Assembly: GCA_028280485.1 (NCBI GenBank)
Contig: JANQLS010000116.1
Coordinates: 1 to 64,000 of the forward strand
DNA: 64,000 nucleotides
From: Planctomycetota bacterium
Lineage (GTDB): Bacteria; Planctomycetota; UBA8108; JACQVS01
Direction: 5' to 3'
In this document: positions 55,323 through 64,000 of the stretch, piece after piece
Layout: each line of letters begins with the position of its first letter
Numbering within the stretch: position 1 is the first letter of the stretch
Notes under the pieces: model-generated
What the model was told of the DNA's origin: nothing
The model's database searches: none
What the model saw: the letters and a program-made list of their open reading frames with translations, nothing else
Program-made: the position numbers and the translations under genes

Positions 55323-55640
55323 CTACCCTAAAGCCAATGCATCCGTTAAACCCAAAGTCTCCGCGTTATTTGAAAAGACTTCTGAAGGATCTTTCCATTC
55401 AATAGGGATGTTGTTGGTCTGGGCGTCTTGAACAAAGGCGGTTAAAAGCTGGAGAATGGAAGTGTCGATCCTTTGCACTTCTGAAAAATCAAACTGAACA
55501 GATTGGCAATGCGGCAATGCTTCTTTTAACGCGGTATAAAAATCTTGAGCGAGGGAAATATCAAAATTCTCTTTTCCTTCGACGATCAATTGACCCGCTT
55601 CGTTGACGTGCCCAAAATCAGATTTAATTTCTTCGCTCAT
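55323..55640 (-). CDS. STAS-domain protein
   Basis: 105 aa, a STAS-like fold: GQLIVEGKENFDISLAQDFYTAL, VQFDFSEVQRIDTSILQLLTAFV. The position of the usual phosphorylated serine is Thr60 in IDTSILQLL, as in some chemotaxis-linked and lipid-transport STAS proteins. No kinase or phosphatase gene is next to it, so its partner may be encoded elsewhere, possibly the REC-PP2C-kinase protein of this window. Monocistronic by position, as its neighbours are separated by over 100 bp. Confidence 0.85.
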   Translation of the reverse strand: MSEEIKSDFGHVNEAGQLIVEGKENFDISLAQDFYTALKEALPHCQSVQFDFSEVQRIDTSILQLLTAFVQDAQTNNIPIEWKDPSEVFSNNAETLGLTDALALG

Positions 55641-55757
55641 GGTGAGTTTCTATCGTATAGGGAATAGTTGAACTTAAACCTCTCTCCCCTAACATCGACA
55701 AAACAAATCGGAAGATTGAGTCGAACTTGAATCCAAATAAAATAGGGGCTTCCCCTG

Positions 55758-57875
55758 CTACCAAATGCGAGTTATCAACTCTCGCTTCACATTGAAATCC
55801 TTCCCCCCTAATTTAACGTTGGAAGGGCCAAATCCATGCCATATACGTACTTTTTCGGCCCTCAACCAAAGCTTCCCTTCTAAGGATCGGATAGTAAAGA
55901 GCACAGGAGTTTTATAGCTGACTCCAAAGGCTTTCTTAGCATGAAAAGCGAGGTAGAAGGGATGCTGTATCCAAAATCCCCCCTTGGGTAAAACGAAGCC
56001 ACGATCAGGATCGGTGAAATCTTTATCACCACGATTGACCACGACTCGTAAATCGTAGCCATAATAAATTTCCTCAACATTACCAGCCCCATCCAATTTT
56101 TTATAAGAATGAACCGGATTACGGTAACGAAGCTCCGCCAATTTGGAAGTGATCTCGTAGGTAGTCTTCACAAAGCGTTGAAACGAAGAAAGGTTCTGCC
56201 CTTCATACCAACCCCCATCTTCTCGAGAGAACAGGCTTTCCTCTTTAGAATCAGGAGTCCAGGCATAAACCGGAACTTCTCCTCGTATCAAATAATCCAA
56301 GAAGCGGTCGGTTTGAGAGATTTTTAATCCGCCAGTTTCAAGTTCAAAGAATCTCCCGTGTTGACCATGAACAGAATTCAAGAAGGGAAATGGGGATTGG
56401 CTTGGAGCCTGGGGGCCGAGCTGAACATCGAGGCTCACTGCGCTTTGCAATTGAGATAAATGGAAGAGGTCTCCACTCACCATGATTCCCAACTCGGATA
56501 AATAAGACGTACAATCCTTCCAGCGTTGAAGGTGCTTTTGAATGTCGGAATTACTTTTAATCTGCTGAGAATTGAATCCTTTTAAATGAATGAGGCCAGG
56601 CTGAAGGTCTTCTAAAAGGCCCACAGACTTTTCAGTAAATTGACGAATAGATTCATCCTTTTCCAGCGAGATGCTCAAACCGAGCAAGTGTTCACGTGAG
56701 CGAAGGTTTTCTTGAAGTTGAGTTAAACCTGAGACTCCTCCTAAATCAGATTTAGCTTTGATTTCAGCTCCCTCTTGCTGGCTCCAATCGCTGAGCCTAA
56801 AAAGGGCTCGATGGATTCCTAGTGTATCTCTCAACATTTTCGATCTTTGATCGATCTCTTTAAACGATAGCTTTTTCCCCTGAGCACCGCAGGAAAAATC
56901 AAAGGCAGCAGAATCTAAGAGGATGCGATGTTCTTTTTTTCTTCCGGTTTTATATCTCAAGCTCGGATACTTTTCAGGGTGCTCCACCAGTTGTTTGAAA
57001 GAGCTCAGGAGCTCTTGAAAGCGAGTACGCCCCAATGGATAAAGCTTGAGGCTTCCCTCTTGCCCCTCCAAAGTCATCGACAATTGAAGCCTTCTTTCAC
57101 CGGTATAGAGTTTAGATTTCTCTTCGATACGTTCGAGCAAGGCGGTGACTTGAGTTCCACTCCAAGCCACAACCAAACCGATTTCCTGCTTACGCACGAT
57201 GAGTCCTTCAAGCCAAGCCGTTTTATCTTCCTCGTCGATGGAAATCCCCTCGACTGAAGTTTTGTAGGGATCCTGAACTCGGACCTTCAAGGGAGTGGGA
57301 GTCTTGGCTAAATGCCACTCTCCCCAATTCGCCGGCCACAAACAAGCACCATCGTCAACATCCGAAGCCCAAAAGCTTCGGTCGAATAATTTGACTTGCG
57401 TTCCCGTTGGAACCGGATTTGTAAATTTATAAGAAAACTCTAAGCCAATTAAGGGAGAAGTGGTTTTCACGGTAAAAACGATCTCTGGGAAATCTCCCGC
57501 AGAAGATTTTCCCATGAACTCGATCAAATCCCCCCGAACTTTGGTGATCTCCATTTGGTCGATGGGAAATTCTTTACTTCCTTTTTCCGAAGCCAAAATC
57601 ACGCTAGCAAATCCTCTACGATCGAGAGCACAACTCCAGCTCACTCCCGAGGTATCATCTGCGAGGCGAAACGTGGGATCTCGACGATCGAAGAAAAGTT
57701 TGAAGTTTTTAGCCTCGATGAGATAAGGCAGCTGAACTCGCTCTTTAACGGCTTTGCGTTTGTCTTCAGTCTCTTGAAAAGTATCTTGAGCTTGAATGGA
57801 GGTCTCAAAAGCGAATACGCTCCAAACAGCGATCAATAAAATAGGAATGATCCGCATAAAAATACGACTGTTCAT
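55758..57875 (-). CDS. Exported protein of unknown function, possibly glycoside-hydrolase-like (705 aa)
   Basis: A signal peptide is clear (IIPILLIAVWSVFAF, cleavage near IQAQ). The first about 330 residues are beta-rich (a substrate-binding-like sandwich with LWPANWGEWHLAKTP); the middle appears helical/barrel-like, and the last about 200 residues contain VVVNRGDKDF and a beta-rich end. This order recalls glycoside hydrolases with an N-terminal sandwich, a barrel and a C-terminal beta domain, such as DUF5696-type proteins. No catalytic Asp/Glu pair was identified with certainty, so the assignment is tentative. Monocistronic. Confidence 0.65.
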   Translation of the reverse strand: MNSRIFMRIIPILLIAVWSVFAFETSIQAQDTFQETEDKRKAVKERVQLPYLIEAKNFKLFFDRRDPTFRLADDTSGVSWSCALDRRGFASVILASEKGSKEFPIDQMEITKVRGDLIEFMGKSSAGDFPEIVFTVKTTSPLIGLEFSYKFTNPVPTGTQVKLFDRSFWASDVDDGACLWPANWGEWHLAKTPTPLKVRVQDPYKTSVEGISIDEEDKTAWLEGLIVRKQEIGLVVAWSGTQVTALLERIEEKSKLYTGERRLQLSMTLEGQEGSLKLYPLGRTRFQELLSSFKQLVEHPEKYPSLRYKTGRKKEHRILLDSAAFDFSCGAQGKKLSFKEIDQRSKMLRDTLGIHRALFRLSDWSQQEGAEIKAKSDLGGVSGLTQLQENLRSREHLLGLSISLEKDESIRQFTEKSVGLLEDLQPGLIHLKGFNSQQIKSNSDIQKHLQRWKDCTSYLSELGIMVSGDLFHLSQLQSAVSLDVQLGPQAPSQSPFPFLNSVHGQHGRFFELETGGLKISQTDRFLDYLIRGEVPVYAWTPDSKEESLFSREDGGWYEGQNLSSFQRFVKTTYEITSKLAELRYRNPVHSYKKLDGAGNVEEIYYGYDLRVVVNRGDKDFTDPDRGFVLPKGGFWIQHPFYLAFHAKKAFGVSYKTPVLFTIRSLEGKLWLRAEKVRIWHGFGPSNVKLGGKDFNVKRELITRIW

Positions 57876-58159
57876 TGAAGAGTTTTAAGTTGGCTCGAGA
57901 TTGTAATTGTCGGAACGACTCATGCTGGTTCACAGTGTTGAACTGTGATGTCGAAATAAGATGTTGAGAAATGCTATCAAGAATCGAATAACCGACACCG
58001 GAATAAGTTTAACACCCTCAGGAAGTTCTGGTACAAGATCCATGCAAATTCCGAAAATCTTTCAGAATTCTAACGGGGGAACTTCCACGGATAATTTCAA
58101 TCCCCGAAGCTTCGTACTGAAAACCAAAATTTAACTGATTTCGAGACATTATTTGAACC

Positions 58160-59173
58160 ATGAGACTTTTTGAAGACGCCCAAAAACTCATCGAACAAGA
58201 ATCGATTACTCCGAACGAAGCTGGGGTTACCGACCTTCTGGAAACCTTGGTCCAAGAGATGGGTTTAGAAACTCGAAGCGAAGTGATCAGTTCCTCTCGA
58301 CGAAATCTAATCGCAGGACCTGAACAACCTAAAGTTCTCTTTTGTACTCACACCGATACCGTTCCGCCTTACTACCCCTTCAGTGAAGATGATGGTTTTC
58401 TTTACGGGCGAGGAGCCTGCGATACCAAAGGCATCTCAGCTTGTTTTCTTGAAGCCGGAAGGCGATTACTTCAACAAGGCGCCAAGGATTTTGGTTACCT
58501 TTGGGTCGTCGGGGAAGAGGTCGACAATGTAGGAGCCATCAAAGCCAACGAGAGCATTCGCGCAGATCATTTAATTGTAGGTGAACCCACTGAAAACTTG
58601 CTAGCCTTAGGACACAAGGGCTGCTTAGGAGTACGCTTGGATGTTGAAGGGAAAGCCGCACATTCGGCTTATCCCAATCAAGGAGTGAGTGCGAACCACA
58701 TTCTTTTAGAAGCGATTCAAAAAATCCGAAACCAAGACTTCGGTGTGGATCCCATCTTAGGAAGCTCCTCGGTCAATATCGGCACCATCGCCGGAGGCGT
58801 CGCAGCCAATGTTCTCGCACCTCAAGCGGGAGCTTCCGTTTTAATTCGGGTGGTTACCGAAATGGAGGAAGCCGAACAAAGAGTCCTTCAAGCTCTAGAT
58901 AAATTAGATTCAGAAACTCGAGAAAGAGTTTCAGTCGACTTCTACTTGAAGATGCATCGTTGCTTCACGACTGAAGTCGAAGGATTCGAAACAACGATCG
59001 TCAGCTACGGAACCGACCTCCCCTTCATGCCGGATGTAGGCAAACTTTATTTAATGGGTCCGGGAAGTATTTTAGATGCCCATACCGCTTACGAAAAAAT
59101 CTCGAAGGCTCAGATGATCGAAGCAGTCGACTTGTATGTTGATTTGGCATTGAAGTTGATGGGAGAGGATTAA
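58160..59173 (+). CDS. M20-family metallo-deacylase (ArgE/DapE-like)
   Basis: 337 aa. Metal and catalytic residues are in place: H64-T-D66 in FCTHTDTVP, D88 in GRGACDTKG, E119-E120 in VVGEEVD, E142 in VGEPTE, and H308 near the C-terminus in ILDAHTAYE. The dimerisation-domain histidine lies in GKAAHSAYP (H168). The family removes acyl groups from amino acids, as in N-acetylornithine or succinyl-diaminopimelate processing. The substrate cannot be fixed from sequence, and no arginine or lysine synthesis gene is adjacent. It converges on the thiolase gene. Confidence 0.9.
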   Translation: MRLFEDAQKLIEQESITPNEAGVTDLLETLVQEMGLETRSEVISSSRRNLIAGPEQPKVLFCTHTDTVPPYYPFSEDDGFLYGRGACDTKGISACFLEAGRRLLQQGAKDFGYLWVVGEEVDNVGAIKANESIRADHLIVGEPTENLLALGHKGCLGVRLDVEGKAAHSAYPNQGVSANHILLEAIQKIRNQDFGVDPILGSSSVNIGTIAGGVAANVLAPQAGASVLIRVVTEMEEAEQRVLQALDKLDSETRERVSVDFYLKMHRCFTTEVEGFETTIVSYGTDLPFMPDVGKLYLMGPGSILDAHTAYEKISKAQMIEAVDLYVDLALKLMGED

Positions 59174-59243
59174 AAATTCTAAGTACGTAGCCAAATTCGC
59201 CAGAATTTGGGTGATTGCGCTTTAATATTTCTTTTGAAGAAGA

Positions 59244-60434
59244 CTAAACACTCTCAACCGCCAAGGCCACCGCTTCTCCCCCACCCACGCATAAAGAAAC
59301 GATACCGCGCTTCTTATCGTTGATTTGCATCGCGTTTAAAAGAGTAATAAGCGTTCGAGCACCACTGGCCCCGATCGGATGCCCCATCGAAATCGCTCCT
59401 CCATGAACATTCAGTTTTTCTAAGGGGATATTGAGTTCTTTCTGGGCCGCCAGCGCAACAACCGCAAAGGCTTCGTTGATCTCAAAGAGATCCACATCGG
59501 AAACTTTCCATCCCAAGCGATCTAACAACCGTTGATTAGCTCCTATAGGAGCCGTTGTAAATTGTTCCGGTTGTTGAGAAAAGCTAGCGCTGCCGACAAT
59601 TCGAGCTACTGGCTGAACACCAAGTTCTTGAATTTTTTCTTTTGAAAGGACCAGTAAGGAGGCCGCTCCATCACTGATGGTCGATGCGTTTCCTGCAGTC
59701 ACTGTTCCTTCTTTAGAAAAGACCGGGCGAAGCTGACGAAGTTTTTCTTCGTTAAATCTCAGATACTCTTCATCATCCTTAACGGTAAGAGTTTGCTTTC
59801 TCGATTGAACCTCAATCGGAAAATTTTCTTTAGCCGCCCAACCCTTATCGTGAGCTTGCTGAGTTAAGGTGTAGCTTCGAACGGCGAAATCATCTTGTTC
59901 TTCCCGACTTATTTTTAAGTCTTGAGCCGTTTGATCACCGCAGACTCCCATGGAAGCACCGTCGTAAGCATTCGAAAGCCCATCGCGTAACATGGAATCA
60001 ACGAGAACGCCATCTCCCATGCGATAACCTTGGCGAGCCTTAGGAAGAAGATGAGGAGTGTTACTCATACTCTCCATCCCCCCCGCAACGATCATTTGCG
60101 CTTCTCCTAAACGAATGGCATGTTCGGCATAGATCACAGCTTGAAGTCCCGAGCCACAAACCCGATTCACGGTGACGGATCCTACACTCAAAGGAAGACC
60201 CGCCCCCAATGTGGCTTGCCGAGCAGGGTTTTGACCTTGCCCGGCTTGAACCACATTTCCGAAGATGACTTCATCGATTTGATCTTCGGAAACCTGAGCT
60301 CGAGAGAGGGTTTCTCGAATGGCTTTCGAACCTAACTCAACCGCAGTAAAGCTCGACAAAGAACCCTGGAAGGATCCGATAGGAGTTCTTGCTCCGAGGG
60401 TGAGAAAGACTTCAGGTTGGGAGTTGGCACTCAT
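59244..60434 (-). CDS. Acetyl-CoA C-acetyltransferase (thiolase)
   Basis: 396 aa, standard thiolase length. Nucleophilic Cys93 in NRVCGSGLQAV, NEAFAVVAL, H352 in GHPIGASG and Cys382 in SLCVGGGEAVA form the usual active site. It condenses two acetyl-CoA or cleaves acetoacetyl-CoA, as in AtoB/PhaA-type enzymes. There is no adjacent reductase or polymerase to indicate polyhydroxybutyrate. It begins three bases after the stop of the nucleotidyltransferase gene, so the two are probably co-transcribed, although their roles are not obviously linked. Confidence 0.96.
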   Translation of the reverse strand: MSANSQPEVFLTLGARTPIGSFQGSLSSFTAVELGSKAIRETLSRAQVSEDQIDEVIFGNVVQAGQGQNPARQATLGAGLPLSVGSVTVNRVCGSGLQAVIYAEHAIRLGEAQMIVAGGMESMSNTPHLLPKARQGYRMGDGVLVDSMLRDGLSNAYDGASMGVCGDQTAQDLKISREEQDDFAVRSYTLTQQAHDKGWAAKENFPIEVQSRKQTLTVKDDEEYLRFNEEKLRQLRPVFSKEGTVTAGNASTISDGAASLLVLSKEKIQELGVQPVARIVGSASFSQQPEQFTTAPIGANQRLLDRLGWKVSDVDLFEINEAFAVVALAAQKELNIPLEKLNVHGGAISMGHPIGASGARTLITLLNAMQINDKKRGIVSLCVGGGEAVALAVESV

Positions 60435-60437
60435 GGA

Positions 60438-61850
60438 TCATTCTCCACTTTGAGGCGTTGGATCTTTAAAGTAAGCTTCTAAAATTTGATCGGAATCCGT
60501 CCAACCGGTTTCATCTTGAATCTCGCGGCAACGATCTAATATGGGACCAAACTCAGGTCCAGGCTTGTATCCTCGTTGAATCAAGTGGCGCCCTAATACG
60601 ACATCGGGATCAGAAGACTCTTCGACATTGAGATCCATCGCCGCTTTTAAAAAGGCTTCACCCGCCGGAAACTCTCGAGCTAAAGCATCGGGAGTCGTCC
60701 TTCCAAAATGATCCGCCCGAGCTAAGCGATAGAGCATCTGCAAGTTACTCCCAGCCTGAGAAAACTTTCGAGCCAGTCGGCGATAAGCCTTAGCTGTCGC
60801 TCCTCCTTGAATGTACTGAGCTGGAGCCAGATGGTATCTCACGATCACGGAAACCTGTTCGACGAGAAAATTTGGGGCCCGTAATCGCTCTAAGAATTCT
60901 ACGGTTGGGGCTACGCCTTCCGGTTCATGATTGGGGGAACGAATCCTACCTTCATCATCGGTAAAAGTCGTCGCGGGCTTGCCTAGATCATGACAGAGGG
61001 CCGAATACATCAATACTAGATCGTCATTTACATCTCCAGTACGAGCTTTCGCGGCTTCATCCACCACCATCAGAGTGTGCTCCCAAACCGTTCCTTCCGG
61101 ATGCCAAAGAGGATCTTGAGGGACTCCCACCATGGCCAAGAGTTCTGGAAAATACTTCAACATTCCCGTAACTCTCATGACTTCGAATCCGATGGACGGA
61201 GCTTTTGCCTTTAGTAACAACTTGTGGAACTCACCCCAGAGGCGTTCTCCCGAAAGGTCGGAAAGATCTAACTCGGAGCAAAGTTTCATTAATTCATCAT
61301 CGGGCTGCATCTCCAAGCGCGCGGCAAATTGGGCAACACGTAACCCGCGAAGAGGATCTTCAGAAAAGGTATTTGAGTCGGTAGCTCTCAAGCGTTCTTG
61401 CTTTAGATCTTGAATCCCTTCAAACGGATCGATCAGCTCATCGGCAAGAGGATCCCAGCTGATGCTATTTAAGCGAAGATCACGACGTCGTGCAGCATCG
61501 GTAAAACTCATCTGAGGATCAAATTCCATTCGGAATCCTCGATGCCCTTTTCCGATCTTGTTATCTCTTCGGGGAATTGAAAAATCGATGTCATAGCCCT
61601 TGACCCTTAAAACCCCAAAGCTCTTGCCGACTGCGATCACTTCACCAAAAGGAGTGAGAATTTCTTCGAGCTGATCCATCGTCAAACCGAAGATTTCGAT
61701 GTCGTAATCCTTCGATTCAACTCCCAGCAGCAAATCACGAATCAGGCCACCGACGAGAACTCCCCGTCCTCCCGCCTTTTGAAAGGCGGTTAAAAATTCG
61801 ATGATTTCAGGATCTATGGTTGAAATTGTTAATGGGTTTAGAGTGCGCAT
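60438..61850 (-). CDS. CCA-adding-type tRNA nucleotidyltransferase with HD domain
   Basis: 470 aa. Class II nucleotidyltransferase head with VGGLIRDLLLG and the metal-binding D48-Y-D50 in SKDYDIEIF, the RRRDLRLNSI segment and EDPLRGLRVAQFAARL. The HD domain signature lies in YSALCHDLGKPATT. Family members add CCA (or A) to tRNA 3' ends or act as poly(A) polymerase; HD-bearing forms also have phosphatase activity. CCA versus A addition cannot be decided here. First gene of the pair with thiolase. A repeat fragment lies just upstream. Confidence 0.93.
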   Translation of the reverse strand: MRTLNPLTISTIDPEIIEFLTAFQKAGGRGVLVGGLIRDLLLGVESKDYDIEIFGLTMDQLEEILTPFGEVIAVGKSFGVLRVKGYDIDFSIPRRDNKIGKGHRGFRMEFDPQMSFTDAARRRDLRLNSISWDPLADELIDPFEGIQDLKQERLRATDSNTFSEDPLRGLRVAQFAARLEMQPDDELMKLCSELDLSDLSGERLWGEFHKLLLKAKAPSIGFEVMRVTGMLKYFPELLAMVGVPQDPLWHPEGTVWEHTLMVVDEAAKARTGDVNDDLVLMYSALCHDLGKPATTFTDDEGRIRSPNHEPEGVAPTVEFLERLRAPNFLVEQVSVIVRYHLAPAQYIQGGATAKAYRRLARKFSQAGSNLQMLYRLARADHFGRTTPDALAREFPAGEAFLKAAMDLNVEESSDPDVVLGRHLIQRGYKPGPEFGPILDRCREIQDETGWTDSDQILEAYFKDPTPQSGE

Positions 61851-61908
61851 GGAAAATCTTGAAAAAACAAAAAGTCAAAAAGTGGTTGTCTTACGATTGC
61901 TACAGCGA

Positions 61909-61960
61909 AACGCCGGAACGGTTGAAGCACGCTCTGAAGGAGCTTGATTCAACAAAAACA
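61909..61960. repeat. Hairpin-rich dispersed repeat, copy C (3' portion)
   Basis: GCCGGAACGGTTGAAGCA...GAAGGAGC...TTCAACAAAAAC matches the 3' end of copies A and B. GTTGAA and TTCAAC at its ends pair, with GCTC/GAGC inside. It lies 60-110 bp upstream of the nucleotidyltransferase start. The remaining 61961-62208 shows no gene. Confidence 0.7.
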
Positions 61961-62208
61961 AATGGGAAACAGAACTGCGTCTCTTTTAACTCGTATTCTC
62001 GTTCACGGCATGAATAATACAAAATGAATCAGGTCCAATAAATGGATGAGAGGGCTTTTAAATAGCTTTTGAACACAGGATCTCAATAAAAACAGAATCT
62101 ATACAGCCTTATCTGGTACAGTACTCGAGACGGCTCAAGCGGGCTCGAGCATAAATAAATCGAACAAAAAGAATTCTAAGTCCGCTTACTCTACTAGCAA
62201 TTATTGAA

Positions 62209-64000
62209 ATGGCTAATAAAAAACGTTGGTTTACTCTAAAGCGTCTTTCGATAGCAGGACTGATTTTAGTCTTGCTGGGGATCCTAGCGTTTTGGTGGCT
62301 TCAATCTCAGCTCTCACCAGAGAATATTCGTCAAACCATCGTTAATGAGATCAAAAAGAACCTACCTTCAGAAGCTACTCTCGAGCTTCGGGAAGCCCAG
62401 ATGGTCATCGGAGAAGGGCTCTATATTCGAGACCTTAAAATTCTACTCCCAGCAGCAGAAAATTCTCACGATGAACTGGTCTCTCTTGAAGAGGCCTTTT
62501 TAGCCTACAACACTTCCGACTTGATCGCCGGGAACCTTATCCCCAAAAAAATTGTCCTTCAAGGCCTTCATGCGCATCTTCATCGGGATCGCGAAGGGCG
62601 CTGGAAACATCAAATATTGACCGAGGCGAATAAGAGTTCCGACAGCGATTCTGATTCTCAATCGATCCCCGACCGCTTGCCAAAAATAGTGCTCAAAGGA
62701 GGTTCGGTTTACTTAACCGATGAGCTATTGATCGAACCTGACTACGAGTTTCATTTAGAGGATATTCATCTTCACCTCTCACCCAAGGTTGCCTCTAAAA
62801 AACTGGAAGAAATTCAATTTCAACTTAGAGGAAACAACGAATTTCTTCCTGACGTCAACTTACATGGCTCCGTTTCTTTAGCCGACCGACATATCGAAGT
62901 CTCCCACTTAGCTTCACGTCTTCACCTCGATGACAACCAAGTCGCTGCGCTTCCCAAAAAGTGGCAAAATCATCTTAATAAGATGGGTTTAAGAGGAGAC
63001 CTCGAACTCATAGGGCAAGTTAAAATCGACAGCGAAGGCTCGATCAAGAGCTCCGATCTCAACGCAACATTAACGAATGGAAAGTGCGAACTCTTTAAAG
63101 AGGGACTTTCATTCGAAGGGGTATCGGGGCGCCTCACATTAATAAATGAAAATTTAGGTCTTCATTCCCTGCGGGGACTCTCGACAGCCGGAAGTTTCTC
63201 AGCCGATGGATCTTTATCTTTAAATCTTCGAGATAGCCTTGAGAATATTGCGATTCAAAAGACATTCCTCGATGCTAAGTTTGATCAAATCTTTCTAAAT
63301 GAACGTTTAATTCGTACCTTTCCGGATCCCATCGAAAAGTGGTTTCAAGAAAATGAAATCCACGGTGATTTCTCAATACACAGCGTATTAAAATCGGAGG
63401 GCTGGAACCCTAAATTAGAAAATTGGGATATTTCCCTGACCGCAGAAGATCTCGATGCGCGCTTTGAACTCTTCGCTTATCCCTTAGAAGCCCTGAGAGG
63501 TCAAATTCATTTAAAACAAGGCGTTCTTAAATTCGAACCGGCATTGACCGGATTAGCTGGTACGGGTGCCGTCAAAGTTTTTGGCGAATTAAATCTGGTC
63601 GATAGAGCAACGGGAAAAGTAAATCCGCAAGGGCGAATCACCATCGGCTGGACAGGCGGAACAGCCAACTCCAAACTGAGAAACTGCATTCCCCGTGAAG
63701 GCCGCCCCATTTGGGATGAATTTCAGCCGATCGGAAAGACCGGCGGTGAGGTCGTTCTCAATTGGAGAGAGGAGACCGGCAGCTACCCCGAAGTTCTCAT
63801 CCTCGCGCGCCCCGAAAACATTAAGTGTCAGTACAAAAACTTCCCTGTCCCACTCAACCAAGTTCGAGGTGAACTACAACTCGATTTTCACAAGGGCACC
63901 GTCACCATCCCAGAGATCAAGGCTTCTTATCGTAGGAATCCCATCACCGCTCGCGGAATTTTAAAGCCAACCGATGAGAATTTGATCATCGATCTGACGA
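62209..64000 (+). CDS. AsmA-like membrane-anchored protein (3' partial)
   Basis: The frame runs open from the ATG at 62209 to the end of the window (597 codons) without a stop. An N-terminal membrane helix (about 15-33, SIAGLILVLLGILAFWWL) is followed by long beta-rich sequence with motifs typical of AsmA/DUF3971 proteins: EAFLAYNTSDLIAGNLIP, VLQGLHAHLHRDREGRW, and IVLKGGSVYLTDE. These proteins span the envelope and are linked to lipid transport between membranes. The beta-rich repeating style and position of the helix fit, but the C-terminus is outside the window. No strong ribosome-binding site is visible. Confidence 0.8.
   Translation, partial: MANKKRWFTLKRLSIAGLILVLLGILAFWWLQSQLSPENIRQTIVNEIKKNLPSEATLELREAQMVIGEGLYIRDLKILLPAAENSHDELVSLEEAFLAYNTSDLIAGNLIPKKIVLQGLHAHLHRDREGRWKHQILTEANKSSDSDSDSQSIPDRLPKIVLKGGSVYLTDELLIEPDYEFHLEDIHLHLSPKVASKKLEEIQFQLRGNNEFLPDVNLHGSVSLADRHIEVSHLASRLHLDDNQVAALPKKWQNHLNKMGLRGDLELIGQVKIDSEGSIKSSDLNATLTNGKCELFKEGLSFEGVSGRLTLINENLGLHSLRGLSTAGSFSADGSLSLNLRDSLENIAIQKTFLDAKFDQIFLNERLIRTFPDPIEKWFQENEIHGDFSIHSVLKSEGWNPKLENWDISLTAEDLDARFELFAYPLEALRGQIHLKQGVLKFEPALTGLAGTGAVKVFGELNLVDRATGKVNPQGRITIGWTGGTANSKLRNCIPREGRPIWDEFQPIGKTGGEVVLNWREETGSYPEVLILARPENIKCQYKNFPVPLNQVRGELQLDFHKGTVTIPEIKASYRRNPITARGILKPTDENLIIDLT

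Noticed and set aside
1..64000. CRISPR arrays, tRNA/rRNA genes, transposases, prophage genes, toxin-antitoxin pairs
   Set aside because: None was recognised; repeats present are inverted or dispersed hairpin elements without regular spacers.

Overview
The window looks like a piece of a Planctomycetota-type chromosome of moderate to low GC, probably marine and free-living. This is inferred from several features seen together: secreted enzymes ending in paired dockerin-like repeats of the RGDxNxD...FLG type, an ECF sigma factor fused by operon to a giant anti-sigma/VWA protein, very large secreted proteins of unknown function, and long inverted repeats between genes. No rRNA, tRNA, CRISPR array, transposase or phage gene was recognised. 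The sequence starts inside one gene and ends inside another.

Layout: (1) 1-3400: end of a secreted metallophosphoesterase, then thiC under a TPP riboswitch. (2) 3947-7763: a membrane sensor-kinase-like protein without the usual phospho-acceptor His, then a tightly overlapping minus-strand operon of an HExxH protein, an arylamine N-acetyltransferase-like protein and a DUF4416 protein. (3) 8142-25434: a 17 kb minus-strand operon of four touching or overlapping genes: ECF sigma factor, anti-sigma/VWA membrane protein (1897 aa), and two giant exported membrane-anchored proteins (about 1276 and 2393 aa) that share a module with a VPY motif. This is the best candidate for an undescribed system. (4) 26044-30168: a CotH/lamin-tail/dockerin secreted protein. 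(5) 30892-45954: a signalling island. A complete adaptive chemotaxis set runs on the minus strand in the order cheY-cheA-cheW-globin MCP-cheR-cheD-cheB. Facing it are a second MCP, a STAS protein and a REC-PP2C-HATPase protein that together look like a partner-switching module. A FlhG/MinD-like ATPase and a diguanylate cyclase sit upstream of cheY. No flagellar or pilus structural gene is present here. (6) 46229-57875: FHA-transglutaminase protein, a 1456-aa membrane-anchored protein with carboxypeptidase-regulatory-like folds, a second secreted phosphoesterase, a lone STAS protein and an exported protein of unknown function. (7) 58160-64000: M20 deacylase, thiolase, CCA-adding-type nucleotidyltransferase and the start of an AsmA-like protein.

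Non-coding structure is prominent. Most transcription-unit ends carry long inverted repeats of a few related families (core stems such as CGCTTACGCTCCGGGCT or CCCTCGCTAGCGCTTCGGG), which could serve as terminators. A separate hairpin-rich dispersed repeat occurs three times; one copy lies inside coding sequence and supplies the pre-signal-peptide leader of the 2393-aa protein. Functions are read from motifs and family knowledge only; no database search was possible.
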